A stretch of DNA of 64,000 nucleotides, taken from the NCBI RefSeq assembly GCF_016862195.1, contig NZ_BOMM01000057.1, forward strand, positions 1 through 64,000. The letters are read 5' to 3'. The notes beneath the pieces were generated by a model. The model saw only the letters and a list, made by a program, of their open reading frames with translations, did no database searches and was not told where the DNA came from. Both the position numbers and the translations under genes were made by a program. The DNA comes from Paractinoplanes ferrugineus (GTDB lineage Bacteria > Actinomycetota > Actinomycetes > Mycobacteriales > Micromonosporaceae). Below, in pieces: positions 24,144 through 32,266 of this stretch. Every line of letters begins with the position of its first letter. The stretch's first letter is position 1.

Positions 24144-24572
24144 TCACGCGTCCACCGTCGCCGGCGTCTCGGCCGGGGTCCGGCGCCGCATCGCGTCCAA
24201 CGACCACGGGCCCGCCCCGGCCACCGCGATGGCCAGGAACGACCACGCGTACAGGGCCGCCTCGGCTCCGCCGTTCTGGATGGGGAGCAACGCGCGCGGC
24301 TGGTGGATGACGAAATAGGCGTACGCCATGGAACCGGAGGCCAGCACGGCCGCGGGCCGGGTGAACAGGCCGGCCGTCACCAGGATGCCGCAGATCAACT
24401 GGATCAGGCCGGCCCACCAACCCGGCCACTGGCCGACGGGCAACGCCTCACCCTTGCCCTGGTTCCCGCCGAACAGGCCGAGGACGGTGGCCGCGCCGTG
24501 CAGCGTGAAGAGCAGGCCGACGACGATGCGGAACAGCGACCAGACCGGTCCGGCGAGCTTCTGCGTGTCCAT
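24144..24572 (-). CDS. DoxX-family membrane protein
   Basis: The 142-residue protein starts at ATG 24572 with SD AGGAGA five bases upstream. It has four predicted membrane helices and the DoxX pattern: LFRIVVGLLFTLHGAATVLG, then GWWAGLIQLICGILVTAGLFTRPAA, then a central YAYFVIHQPRALLPIQNGGE-like segment (PRALLPIQNGGAEAALYAWS). Family members act in quinone-linked or redox stress processes, but many, including this type, are uncharacterised. It is first of a probable two-gene unit with the epimerase-like gene. Confidence 0.85.
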   Translation of the reverse strand: MDTQKLAGPVWSLFRIVVGLLFTLHGAATVLGLFGGNQGKGEALPVGQWPGWWAGLIQLICGILVTAGLFTRPAAVLASGSMAYAYFVIHQPRALLPIQNGGAEAALYAWSFLAIAVAGAGPWSLDAMRRRTPAETPATVDA

Positions 24573-24827
24573 CGAATCTCCTAGGGGAGGGGAGGGGATC
24601 GACACAAGCTAATGTCACCGAATTGCCTGATTCAAGAGGTGCCACTCTGCCCGGATTTTTCCGGGTTGCCCCCGGCGCAGGTGACGAGACGCATCTCAGG
24701 AATTACTCAGAGCATGTGGCGTTCACCACAGCGAACGCCCACCACCGATCGACGCACTCCGATATGTTCGCGGGGATCGAACGACCAGCAGCGGGCCGCG
24801 ACCCGGTCCGCCGACGGAAGGACACCC

Positions 24828-26330
24828 GTGCGACGACTGCTCGTGGCAATGTCCGCCACAGCACTGACCCTGGCCGGGGCTGCGACACCCGCGCAGGCCA
24901 CCCCGGCCCACGCCGCCCCCGCACCGGGCGGCCCGGGCGCCGGCGACACCTACTACCCGGACTACGGCAACAGCGGCTACGACGTCGGCCACTACGACAT
25001 CCGGCTGCGCTACACCCCGGCCACCGACCGGCTCACCGGCACCACCACCATCCTGGCCACCGCCACCCAGGACCTGAGCCGGTTCAACCTGGACTTCCTG
25101 CTCGACGTCTCGTCGATCTACGTGAACAACCGCCCGGCCACGTTCGCCCGCGAGGGAGACCACGAGCTGGTCGTCACCCCGGCCCGGACGATCGCCGGCG
25201 GCGGCGCGATGACCGTGGTGGTGCAGTATTCCGGCGTGCCGTCGACGGAGGTCGCCGCGGGTTTCACCGCCTGGACGCGGACGGCCGACGGCGCCGTCGC
25301 CGTCGGTGAACCGGAGATCGCCTGGTGGTGGTACCCGAGCAACGACCACCCCACCGACAAGGCGACGTTCGACGTCTCGGTGGCGGTGCCGACGGGTGTC
25401 GAGGCGATCAGCAACGGCACCATGCCCCGCCCGCCGGTGCAGGAGAGCCTCGGCTGGACGCGCTGGAGCTGGCGATCGCTGAAGCCGCAGGCGACCTACC
25501 TGACGTTCCTGACCGTCGGCCAGTACGACGTCACCCAGGACACCACCGCCGACGGCACGCCGGTCTACAACGCGTACTCGCAGCTGCTCACGCCCGAACT
25601 GCGGGAGGCCGCGCAGGTCAGCGTGGAGCGCACGGCGGAGATCACCGACTGGGAGAGCACGCTGTTCGGCCCGTGGCCGTTCGAAGCGCGCGGCGGCGTC
25701 GTCACCCCGCCCGGCACGCTCGGTTTCGCCCTGGAGAACCAGACCCGGCCCAACTTCGCGAGCTCCTTCTTCCGGCGCGGCGCCAACACCTCGGTGGTCG
25801 TGCACGAGAACGCGCACCAGTGGTTCGGCGACTCGGTGTCGGTGGCCGAGTGGAAGAACATCTGGCTCAACGAGGGCTTCGCCAGCTACGCCGAATGGCT
25901 GTGGTCGGAGAAGAACGACGAGGGCTCGGCCCAGGACCTCTTCGACTACCTGTACGCCCGGTACCCCGCCGACGCCCCGATCTGGACGACCGCCCCCGCC
26001 GATCCCGGAACCGACCGGCTGTTCGGCGACGCCGTCTACAGCCGCGGCGCGATGACCCTGCACCAGCTGCGGGTGGCGGTCGGCGACGACACGTTCCTGG
26101 AGATCCTGCGCACCTGGACCGCCGAGCACAGATACGGCAACGGCACCACCGAGCAGTTCACCGCGCTCGCCGAGAAGCTCTCCGGCCAGGACCTGGACGC
26201 CCTGTTCCAGGCGTGGCTGTTCACCCCGGCCAAGCCGGTCCTGGCGGCGGCCACGAAGCTGACCAGGCCGGCGATGCCCAGGTCCTGGCCCGAGATCAGC
26301 CAGACCCACGAACTCCTGCACAAGCACTGA
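24828..26330 (+). CDS. secreted M1-family metallopeptidase
   Basis: The 500-residue protein starts at GTG 24828 (VRRLLVAMSATALTLAGAAT) behind GGAAGG and has a Sec signal peptide ending about PAHAAPA. The M1 features are in order: an N-terminal beta domain (YDVGHYDIRLRYTPATDRLT), exopeptidase loop GFALENQT in place of GAMEN, zinc motif HENAHQWFGD (HExxH) and the third ligand Glu in NEGFASYAEW. The C-terminal ERAP1-like domain is lacking, as in short secreted actinomycete M1 enzymes. It releases N-terminal residues from peptides outside the cell. It shares a 14-bp terminator with the convergent isomerase gene. Confidence 0.92.
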   Translation: MRRLLVAMSATALTLAGAATPAQATPAHAAPAPGGPGAGDTYYPDYGNSGYDVGHYDIRLRYTPATDRLTGTTTILATATQDLSRFNLDFLLDVSSIYVNNRPATFAREGDHELVVTPARTIAGGGAMTVVVQYSGVPSTEVAAGFTAWTRTADGAVAVGEPEIAWWWYPSNDHPTDKATFDVSVAVPTGVEAISNGTMPRPPVQESLGWTRWSWRSLKPQATYLTFLTVGQYDVTQDTTADGTPVYNAYSQLLTPELREAAQVSVERTAEITDWESTLFGPWPFEARGGVVTPPGTLGFALENQTRPNFASSFFRRGANTSVVVHENAHQWFGDSVSVAEWKNIWLNEGFASYAEWLWSEKNDEGSAQDLFDYLYARYPADAPIWTTAPADPGTDRLFGDAVYSRGAMTLHQLRVAVGDDTFLEILRTWTAEHRYGNGTTEQFTALAEKLSGQDLDALFQAWLFTPAKPVLAAATKLTRPAMPRSWPEISQTHELLHKH

Positions 26331-26342
26331 CCGGCCCGGCCG

Positions 26343-26374
26343 GGTGGGCGGACGCGGCGACGCGTCCGCCCACC
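26343..26374. terminator. bidirectional terminator, perfect 14-bp stem
   Basis: Arms 26343-26356 and 26361-26374 pair perfectly around the tetraloop GCGA, between convergent genes ending at 26330 and 26379. Confidence 0.85.
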
Positions 26375-26378
26375 GAGC

Positions 26379-27386
26379 TCAGGACGAGGACGAGAACGCG
26401 GCGTCGAACGCGGCCGTGGGCGCGTCGAACGCCAGGCGCCGCACGAACTTCAGCGCCTCGGGGGCGCCCACCAGGCGATCCATGCCGGCGTCCTCCCACT
26501 CGACGGAGATCGGTCCGGTGTAGCCGATCGCGTTGAGCGCCCGGAAACAGTCCTCCCACGGCACATCGCCGTGGCCGGTGGAGACGAAATCCCACCCGCG
26601 CCGCAGGTCGGCCCACGGCAGGTGCGAGCTCAACCGTCCGCGCCGCCCGTCGCCGGTGCGCACCTTGGCGTCCTTGCAGTCGACGTGGTAGATCAGGTCC
26701 TTGAACTCGAGGATGAAGTTGACCGGGTCGAGGTCCTGCCACACGAAGTGCGACGGATCCCAGTTCAGGCCGAAGGCGGGCCGGTGCCCGATGGCGTCGA
26801 GCGCCCGGTGGGTGGTCCAGTAGTCGTAGGCGATCTCCGACGGGTGCACCTCGTGCGCGAACCGGACGCCCTCGGCGTCGAACACGTCGAGGATCGGGTT
26901 CCACCGGTCGGCGAAATCCTGGTAACCGCGGTCGATCATGGCCTGGGACGCGGGCGGGAACATCGCCACCGTGTGCCAGATCGACGACCCGGTGAAGCCG
27001 ACGACGGTCCGCACGCCGAGCCGGGCGGCGGCGCGCGCGGTGTCCTTCATCCGCTCGGCGGCCCGCTGCCGCACCGCCTCGGCGTCGCCGTCCCCCCACA
27101 CGGCGGCGGGGAGGATGTCCTGGTGCCGCTCGTCGATCGGGTGGTCGCAGACGGCCTGCCCGACGAGGTGGTTGGAGATCGCGTACACCTTGAGGTTGTG
27201 CTTCTCCAGAACGGCCCGCTTGCGGTCGACGTAATCGGGCTCGGCGAGGGCCCGGTCCACCTCGAAGTGGTCGCCCCAGCAGGCGATCTCGAGACCGTCG
27301 TAACCCCATTCGCAGGCCAGCGCGCACACCTGGTCGAACGGCAGATCGGCCCACTGGCCGGTGAAGAGCGTGATGGGTCGGGCCAT
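26379..27386 (-). CDS. sugar phosphate isomerase/epimerase (AP endonuclease 2-type TIM barrel)
   Basis: The 335-residue protein starts at ATG 27386 (MARPITLFTGQWADLPFDQV). It has the xylose-isomerase-like TIM-barrel pattern: CEWGYDGLEIACWGDHFEVD near the N-terminus, HEVHPSEIAYDYW (metal-binding Glu/His), GLNWDPSHFVWQ, YHVDCKDAKV and the final SVEWEDAGMD metal Glu. This is the order of IolE/IolI/HisA-like 2-keto-inositol dehydratase or isomerase relatives. It follows an EboE-like gene by 116 bp and is near a Gfo/Idh/MocA dehydrogenase and a ribose-type importer, suggesting catabolism of a sugar or inositol-type polyol. Confidence 0.87.
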   Translation of the reverse strand: MARPITLFTGQWADLPFDQVCALACEWGYDGLEIACWGDHFEVDRALAEPDYVDRKRAVLEKHNLKVYAISNHLVGQAVCDHPIDERHQDILPAAVWGDGDAEAVRQRAAERMKDTARAAARLGVRTVVGFTGSSIWHTVAMFPPASQAMIDRGYQDFADRWNPILDVFDAEGVRFAHEVHPSEIAYDYWTTHRALDAIGHRPAFGLNWDPSHFVWQDLDPVNFILEFKDLIYHVDCKDAKVRTGDGRRGRLSSHLPWADLRRGWDFVSTGHGDVPWEDCFRALNAIGYTGPISVEWEDAGMDRLVGAPEALKFVRRLAFDAPTAAFDAAFSSSS

Positions 27387-27502
27387 GTGATGTCTCCCCT
27401 GATCGCAGCCGTCATCGGCGGGCGGCGAGGGATGACCGACCGGTGTCACCGCGCGGACCCAGGTTGCGCCTCCTGGACCGGCCCACGGGGCTTACCGCGA
27501 CC

Positions 27503-28492
27503 CTAGCGCACCGGGCAGGTCTCGACCTCGGGAGCGAGGCCGAGGGCGGCGAGCTCGGCGAGGAGGTAGGCGACGTCGGCGGCGATCTGCTCGGGCGTCT
27601 GGCCGGGGCCGCGTGACTGCAGGGTCAGGTATTCGGTGAGGGGCCCGGCGGCGCCGAAGACCTGACGCAGGGCGGTGCGCCATGGTTCGGTCGTGCCGCC
27701 GGGCACGGCTGCGAGCCGGACCTCGATCACCGAGAGGCCGGCGTCGGTCAGGGCCTCGATGCCACCGGCCGGGTCGGGCCAGCTCCGGGCGACGTGCCCG
27801 AGATCGAGGCACACCCCGAGGCGCTCGCGGTCCATGCGGCTCATCGCCGCGACCGTCTGCTCGGGAGTGTCGAGGACGAGACCGGGGGCGGGCTGGAACC
27901 CGACCCGCACGGCGCGCCCGTTCTGCCAGGCCAGGTCGGCGAGGCCGGCGGAGAGGCGGCGCAGGATGCCGAGGCTCGCCTTGTCGGCGGCCTCGGCCCA
28001 GCCCGGGCGCGGGCCCAGGCCGATGGTGCTGACGGCGCCGCGGACCGCGTCGGCGTCGAGCAGGTCGAGCAGGATGCGGGCCAGATCGAGCGTGTATTCG
28101 CGGCGGGCCGGCTCCGTCCACGAGGGCTCCACCCCGGCGCCGGACCGGGCCCCGGCATCGAGCTGAGCCCCGGAGTCGGGCTGGGCCGCGGCGTCGGTCG
28201 GTGGTTCGCCGCCGCCCTCGGCGAAGGGCGCCCCGCTCAACGTGACGACCTCGAGACGACGGGCGTCGAGTTCGGCACGAAGCCGGGTGCGGGCGCGGCT
28301 CTCCACGGCGAGGGCGGCGGCGAGGGTGGGCGGGAGCCACAGATCGACGCCGAGCCGGTCGGCACCGAGCCGGGCCCGGACGGCACCGTAGTTGTCGAGC
28401 TCGGCCACGAGGGCCGGTAGATTGCTCACCGGTCGTGCGGCGATCTCACAACTGAGGTGCACGATCCGGCCGGAAGGGTGTCTCAGCCGCAT
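27503..28492 (-). CDS. eboE: EboE-like TIM-barrel protein (solitary)
   Basis: The 329-residue protein starts at ATG 28492 with SD GGAGGA. Its start MRLRHPSGRIVHLSCEIAAR, then GADRLGVDLWLPPTLAAALA, ARRLEVVTLSGAPF and EPARREYTLDLARIL follow the 'metabolite traffic protein EboE' family as I remember it. In that family a conserved loop follows the GxPF segment; here it is replaced by a low-complexity Asp/Gly/Ala stretch (PTDAAAQPDSGAQLDAGARS). No other ebo genes (EboA, B, C, D, F) are in the window. Family assignment is from memory of sequence pattern and moderately sure; the activity may be simply sugar isomerase-like. Confidence 0.6.
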   Translation of the reverse strand: MRLRHPSGRIVHLSCEIAARPVSNLPALVAELDNYGAVRARLGADRLGVDLWLPPTLAAALAVESRARTRLRAELDARRLEVVTLSGAPFAEGGGEPPTDAAAQPDSGAQLDAGARSGAGVEPSWTEPARREYTLDLARILLDLLDADAVRGAVSTIGLGPRPGWAEAADKASLGILRRLSAGLADLAWQNGRAVRVGFQPAPGLVLDTPEQTVAAMSRMDRERLGVCLDLGHVARSWPDPAGGIEALTDAGLSVIEVRLAAVPGGTTEPWRTALRQVFGAAGPLTEYLTLQSRGPGQTPEQIAADVAYLLAELAALGLAPEVETCPVR

Positions 28493-28952
28493 CAGAGTCC
28501 TCCCGGCCCGGTCGCGTCGGTGCAGATGCACGTGCATCCGCCCGTGCGTTCGCGTCCAGTATGGACCATGCCGCCACCGTTCCTCGACGCGCGCGGGGCG
28601 GTCCGTCGGGTTGCCATGACGCCTCCATCCGTGGGGTCCATCTACCCCCGGATACGAGCGTCATGTGTCCGCAGGATCAGTGGCGTACGCACCGTGCGAC
28701 GCGGTGACATGGGCCGACATGATCAGAGAGTTCCGACAAGATCGGCGGTCACCGATGTCTGCGGATAGGGTGACCTGCCGGTGCGAGGGTGTGTGAGCAA
28801 CCGGACACACCGCGGGAGAGCGTTATCTATATGCATCATGTGCACGTTCGGACACGCACGTGACGATCACTCGTGCGTCGGCGCACCGTCGCGGAGCCGG
28901 CCGGCGCGGGGCGCACCGCGCCGTTCCCTCACCGGCTCCGCGACGGACGTTC
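28493..28952. promoter_or_regulatory. 460-bp gene-free region: eboE promoter side and oxidoreductase 3' side
   Basis: No credible gene. It contains a perfect 14-bp palindrome GATGCACGTGCATC (28525-28538) 33 bp upstream of the eboE start, which could be an operator. A hairpin (GGTGTGT 28788-28794 with ACACACC 28805-28811) and an A/T-rich patch around 28820-28840 follow. The right end is the terminator listed separately. Confidence 0.5.
28891..28941 (-). terminator. nested hairpin terminator of the sugar operon
   Basis: An outer 10-bp stem (28891-28900 with 28932-28941) encloses an inner 8-bp stem (28902-28909 with 28916-28923). It stands just beyond the oxidoreductase stop on the minus strand and should end the transcript starting at the ROK gene. 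Confidence 0.65.
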
Positions 28953-30125
28953 CTAGACGGATTCCACCTCGGTCCACTGTGCCGAGACGGCCGAGCGGGA
29001 CACCGCGTCGAGCACCAACTGCACCTGCAACGCGTCGGTGAACGACGGCGCCGGATCCTTGCCGACCCCGATCGCCTCGATGAGGTCGCGCATCTCATGG
29101 GTGAACGAGTGCTCGTAACCGATCAGGTGGCCGGGCGGCCACCACGCGGCCATGTACGGATGCTCGGCCTCGGTCACCAGGATGCGGCGGAAGCCCTGCT
29201 CGGCGGCCGGTTGCCCGCCGTCGTAGAAGGCCAGCTCGTTCATCCGCTCGAAGTCGAACACCAGCGAGCCGAGCGAGCCGTTCAGCTCGACCCGGAGCCC
29301 GTTCTTGCGACCGGTCGCGAACCGGGTCGCCTCGTAGGTGGCGATCGCCCCGCCGTCGAGCCGGGCCAGGAACAGGGCCGCGTCGTCGACGGTGACGTCG
29401 CCGCGCTGTTCCCCGGCGGCCGAGGCGGACAGCCCGGCGGACGCCTCCGGCAGCGGCCGGGACTTCACGAACGTCTCGGTCATCGCGGTCACCGACCGGA
29501 TCGAGCGGCCGGTCACGAACTGGGTCAGGTCGATGATGTGGGCGCCGATGTCGCCGAGCGCCCCCGAGCCGGCCACCTCCTTGCGCAGCCGCCAGACCAG
29601 CGGGAACTCCGGGTCGACGATCCAGTCCTGCAGGTAGACCGCTCGCACGTGGCGCAGGGCGCCGATCCGGCCGGCCTCGACCAGCCGGCGCATGAGGGCC
29701 ACGGCGGGCACCCGGCGGTAGTTGAAGCCGCACATGCTGCGTACCCCCGAGGCCTGCGCGGCGGTCGCGGCCGCCGCCATCTCCCGGGCCTCGGCCACCG
29801 TGTTGGCAAGCGGCTTCTCGCACATGACGTGCTTGCCGGCGGCGAGCGCGGCGAGCGCGATCTCGGCGTGCGTGTCGCCGGGGGTGCAGATGTCGATCAG
29901 GTCGACGTCGTCGCGGTCGATCAGCGACCGCCAGTCGGTCGTGTGCGACTCCCAGCCGAGCTTCTCGGCGGCGGCGGCCACCCCCGATCGGGAGCGGCCG
30001 CACACCGCCCGCATCCGTGCCGACAGCGGCAGGTCGAAGAATCGGTTCACGGTGCGCCACGCCTGTGAGTGCGCGGCGCCCATGAACGCGTAGCCGACCA
30101 TGCCGACCCGCAGCTGTTCCGACAT
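28953..30125 (-). CDS. Gfo/Idh/MocA-family oxidoreductase
   Basis: The 390-residue protein has the N-terminal Rossmann fold (RVGMVGYAFMGAAHSQAW), DVDLIDICTPGDTHAEIA and the family-defining EKP in HVMCEKPLANTV (Lys as catalytic residue). The C-terminal half carries GSGALGDIGAHIIDL, with the usual conserved Asp/His. It oxidises or reduces a sugar or inositol using NAD(P). It follows the binding protein gene by 24 bp and is the last gene of the operon starting with the ROK regulator. Together with the importer and the TIM-barrel isomerases it suggests inositol or uncommon-sugar use. Confidence 0.92.
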   Translation of the reverse strand: MSEQLRVGMVGYAFMGAAHSQAWRTVNRFFDLPLSARMRAVCGRSRSGVAAAAEKLGWESHTTDWRSLIDRDDVDLIDICTPGDTHAEIALAALAAGKHVMCEKPLANTVAEAREMAAAATAAQASGVRSMCGFNYRRVPAVALMRRLVEAGRIGALRHVRAVYLQDWIVDPEFPLVWRLRKEVAGSGALGDIGAHIIDLTQFVTGRSIRSVTAMTETFVKSRPLPEASAGLSASAAGEQRGDVTVDDAALFLARLDGGAIATYEATRFATGRKNGLRVELNGSLGSLVFDFERMNELAFYDGGQPAAEQGFRRILVTEAEHPYMAAWWPPGHLIGYEHSFTHEMRDLIEAIGVGKDPAPSFTDALQVQLVLDAVSRSAVSAQWTEVESV

Positions 30126-30149
30126 GAAACCCCCTCCGTCTCGCGCGGT

Positions 30150-31190
30150 TCAGAAGCCGAGCGCGGCGTACCGGTCGGCGTTCTCCTTGGTGATCGTCTC
30201 CGAGGAGAGCGTGATCTCCTTGGGCACCTGCAACTCCACCAGGTCGTTCATGCCCTTGCCCTGACCGATCAACCGGGCCAGCGAGACGGCCGAGGAGGCC
30301 ATCGACGGGCTGTAGGTGACAGTCGCCTTCAGGACGCTGCTGTCCGCCTTGATCAGGTCGATGGCGGCCTTCGACCCGGCACCGCCGACCATGAAGAAGT
30401 CGCTGCGGTTGGCCTGCTTGATCGCGGCCAGCACGCCGATGCCCTGGTCGTCGTCGTGGTTCCAGACCGCGTCCATCTTGGGCAGGGCCTGCAGCAGCGC
30501 GGTCGCGGCGGCCTGTCCCGAGTCGGCGGTGAACTCGGCCGGACGGCGGTTGGCGACCTTGAACCCGTACGTCGCCAGGGCCGTGTTGAAGCCCTGGCTG
30601 CGCTCCTGGGTCAGCTCGAGCGAGTCGATGCCGGGGATCTCGCCGATGATCGGATTGCTGATCCCCTTGCTCTTGAGCTGCTCGCCGATGTAAGCCCCGG
30701 CGGCCAGCCCCATACCGAAGTTGTCGCCCTTGATCTGCAGGCGGTAGGCCGCCCGCGAGGGGAACGCGCGGTCCAGGTTGATCACCGGGATGCCGGCCTT
30801 CATCGCCTCCAGGCCGGCGGCGTCGAGCTCCTTGCCGTCGTGCGGGAGCATCACGATCACGGTGGGTTTCTGCGAGATCAAGGTCGCCACGGCGGCCCGC
30901 TGCGCGGCCGCGTCGTTGCCGGCCGCGACGCTCTTGAGCTCCACGTCGGAGTACGCGGCGGCCTGCGCCTTGGCGTTGTTGGTGATGGCGGCGATCCAGC
31001 CGTGGTCGGCAGCCGGCGCCGAGAAACCGATGACCACCTTCTGGCCGGGCGCGGCGTTGGCGTCGCCGCTCTCGTTGGTCTTCACCTGGGCGCTGGTGCC
31101 GGGATCGTTGCTGGTGCAGGCGGTCAGCAGGGCGCCGGCACCGACGGCAGCCCCACCAAACAAAACGTTCCTACGCGACAAAGCGGACAT
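30150..31190 (-). CDS. ribose-type ABC transporter substrate-binding lipoprotein
   Basis: The 346-residue protein has a twin-arginine-like lipoprotein signal: SRRNVLFGGAAVGAGALLTAC with Cys at about 25. The mature part is a Peripla_BP_4 sugar-binding fold (VVIGFSAPAADHGWIAAITN, KPTVIVMLPHDGKELDAAGL, WNHDDDQGIGVLAAIKQ). It delivers substrate to the permease and ATPase encoded immediately upstream. Export by Tat is unusual for RbsB relatives in Gram-negatives but common for actinobacterial lipoproteins. The sugar is not identifiable from sequence. Confidence 0.92.
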   Translation of the reverse strand: MSALSRRNVLFGGAAVGAGALLTACTSNDPGTSAQVKTNESGDANAAPGQKVVIGFSAPAADHGWIAAITNNAKAQAAAYSDVELKSVAAGNDAAAQRAAVATLISQKPTVIVMLPHDGKELDAAGLEAMKAGIPVINLDRAFPSRAAYRLQIKGDNFGMGLAAGAYIGEQLKSKGISNPIIGEIPGIDSLELTQERSQGFNTALATYGFKVANRRPAEFTADSGQAAATALLQALPKMDAVWNHDDDQGIGVLAAIKQANRSDFFMVGGAGSKAAIDLIKADSSVLKATVTYSPSMASSAVSLARLIGQGKGMNDLVELQVPKEITLSSETITKENADRYAALGF

Positions 31191-31233
31191 GATTCCTCCC
31201 CAGGGGGTACCCGAAGTCAGGTTCGGGCCGAGG

Positions 31234-32238
31234 TCAGCGCTTGAGAAGTTGCGTGAGCGAGCGGTAGCGGAACTGCTGGATCAACACCGCGGCGACGATG
31301 ATGCCGCCCTTGACCATGTTCTGGACCTCGGTGGAGAGGTTGTTGATCGCGAAGAGGTTGGTGATGGTGGAGAAGACCAGCACCCCGAAGAGGGCGCCGA
31401 CGATGGTGCCGCGGCCGCCGGACAGCAGCGTGCCGCCGATGATCGCCGCGGCGATCGCATCCAGTTCGTAGAGGTTCGCCATGGCGGCCTGGGCACTGGT
31501 CGCCTGGGACGTCAACATGATCGCCGCGAGGCCGCAGCAGAGGCCCATCAGCGCGTACAGCATGAGGGTGTGGCGTTTGACGTTGATGCCGGCCAGCCGG
31601 GCGGCCTCGGGGTTGCCGCCGACCGCGACCGTGCGCCGGCCGAAGGTGGTGCGGTTGAGCAGCACCCAGCCGGCCGCGACCACCACCGCCAGCAGCCAGA
31701 CGAGCAACGGGATGCCGAGCGGTCTCGTGGTGGCGAGGTTGTTGATCGTGTCGTTCGTGGACACCTGCGTCTGCTTGCCGGAGATCTGCGCGGCGAGGCC
31801 GCGCGCCGACACCAGCATGGCGAGCGTCGCGATGAAGGGCACCAGGCGGCCGTACGAGATGAGTACGCCGTTGACGACGCCGACCGCCAGCCCGACCACC
31901 AGGGCCGTGAAGATCATGCCGAGGGCACCGTAGCTCTGCGTGGCGAGCGTCGTGCTCCAGACCCCGGCGAGGGCGATGATCGCGCCGACCGACAGGTCGA
32001 TGCCGCCCCCGACGATCACGAAGGTCATGCCGACCGTGACGACGCCGATCGCCGACGCCTGCTGCAGGATCGTCAGGACGTTGTTGCGCACCCAGGTCGG
32101 GTCGGCGTAGAGCTCGGGCCGGGTGACGACGCCGATGACCACCAGCACGACCAGGACCCCGACCAGCCCGAGGTTGCGCACCGCGTTGTCGTCCAGATTC
32201 CAGCGCCGTTGTCTCGCCCGAACCGCTTCGGCTGTCAC
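31234..32238 (-). CDS. ribose-type ABC transporter permease
   Basis: The 334-residue polytopic protein starts at GTG 32238. Its length matches RbsC. Signatures are FVIVGGGIDLSVGAIIALAG in the first half and LDAIAAAIIGGTLLSGGRGT in the second, with GRRTVAVGGNPEAARLAGIN between them. It forms the homodimeric channel of the importer. It is separated from the ATPase gene by 28 bp and from the binding protein gene by 43 bp on the same strand. Confidence 0.93.
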   Translation of the reverse strand: MTAEAVRARQRRWNLDDNAVRNLGLVGVLVVLVVIGVVTRPELYADPTWVRNNVLTILQQASAIGVVTVGMTFVIVGGGIDLSVGAIIALAGVWSTTLATQSYGALGMIFTALVVGLAVGVVNGVLISYGRLVPFIATLAMLVSARGLAAQISGKQTQVSTNDTINNLATTRPLGIPLLVWLLAVVVAAGWVLLNRTTFGRRTVAVGGNPEAARLAGINVKRHTLMLYALMGLCCGLAAIMLTSQATSAQAAMANLYELDAIAAAIIGGTLLSGGRGTIVGALFGVLVFSTITNLFAINNLSTEVQNMVKGGIIVAAVLIQQFRYRSLTQLLKR

Positions 32239-32266
32239 GCTGATCCCTCCGTCGGCCCGCAGGCGG

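Noticed and set aside
24612..24827. N-terminal extension of the M1 peptidase gene
   Set aside because: The signal peptide and SD place the start at GTG 24828; the extension has no protein character and includes promoter-like sequence.
28781..29041. Possible small gene on the plus strand in the 460-bp gap
   Set aside because: Arg/Pro/Thr-rich translation with no motif or SD, running through a terminator and into the end of the oxidoreductase gene.
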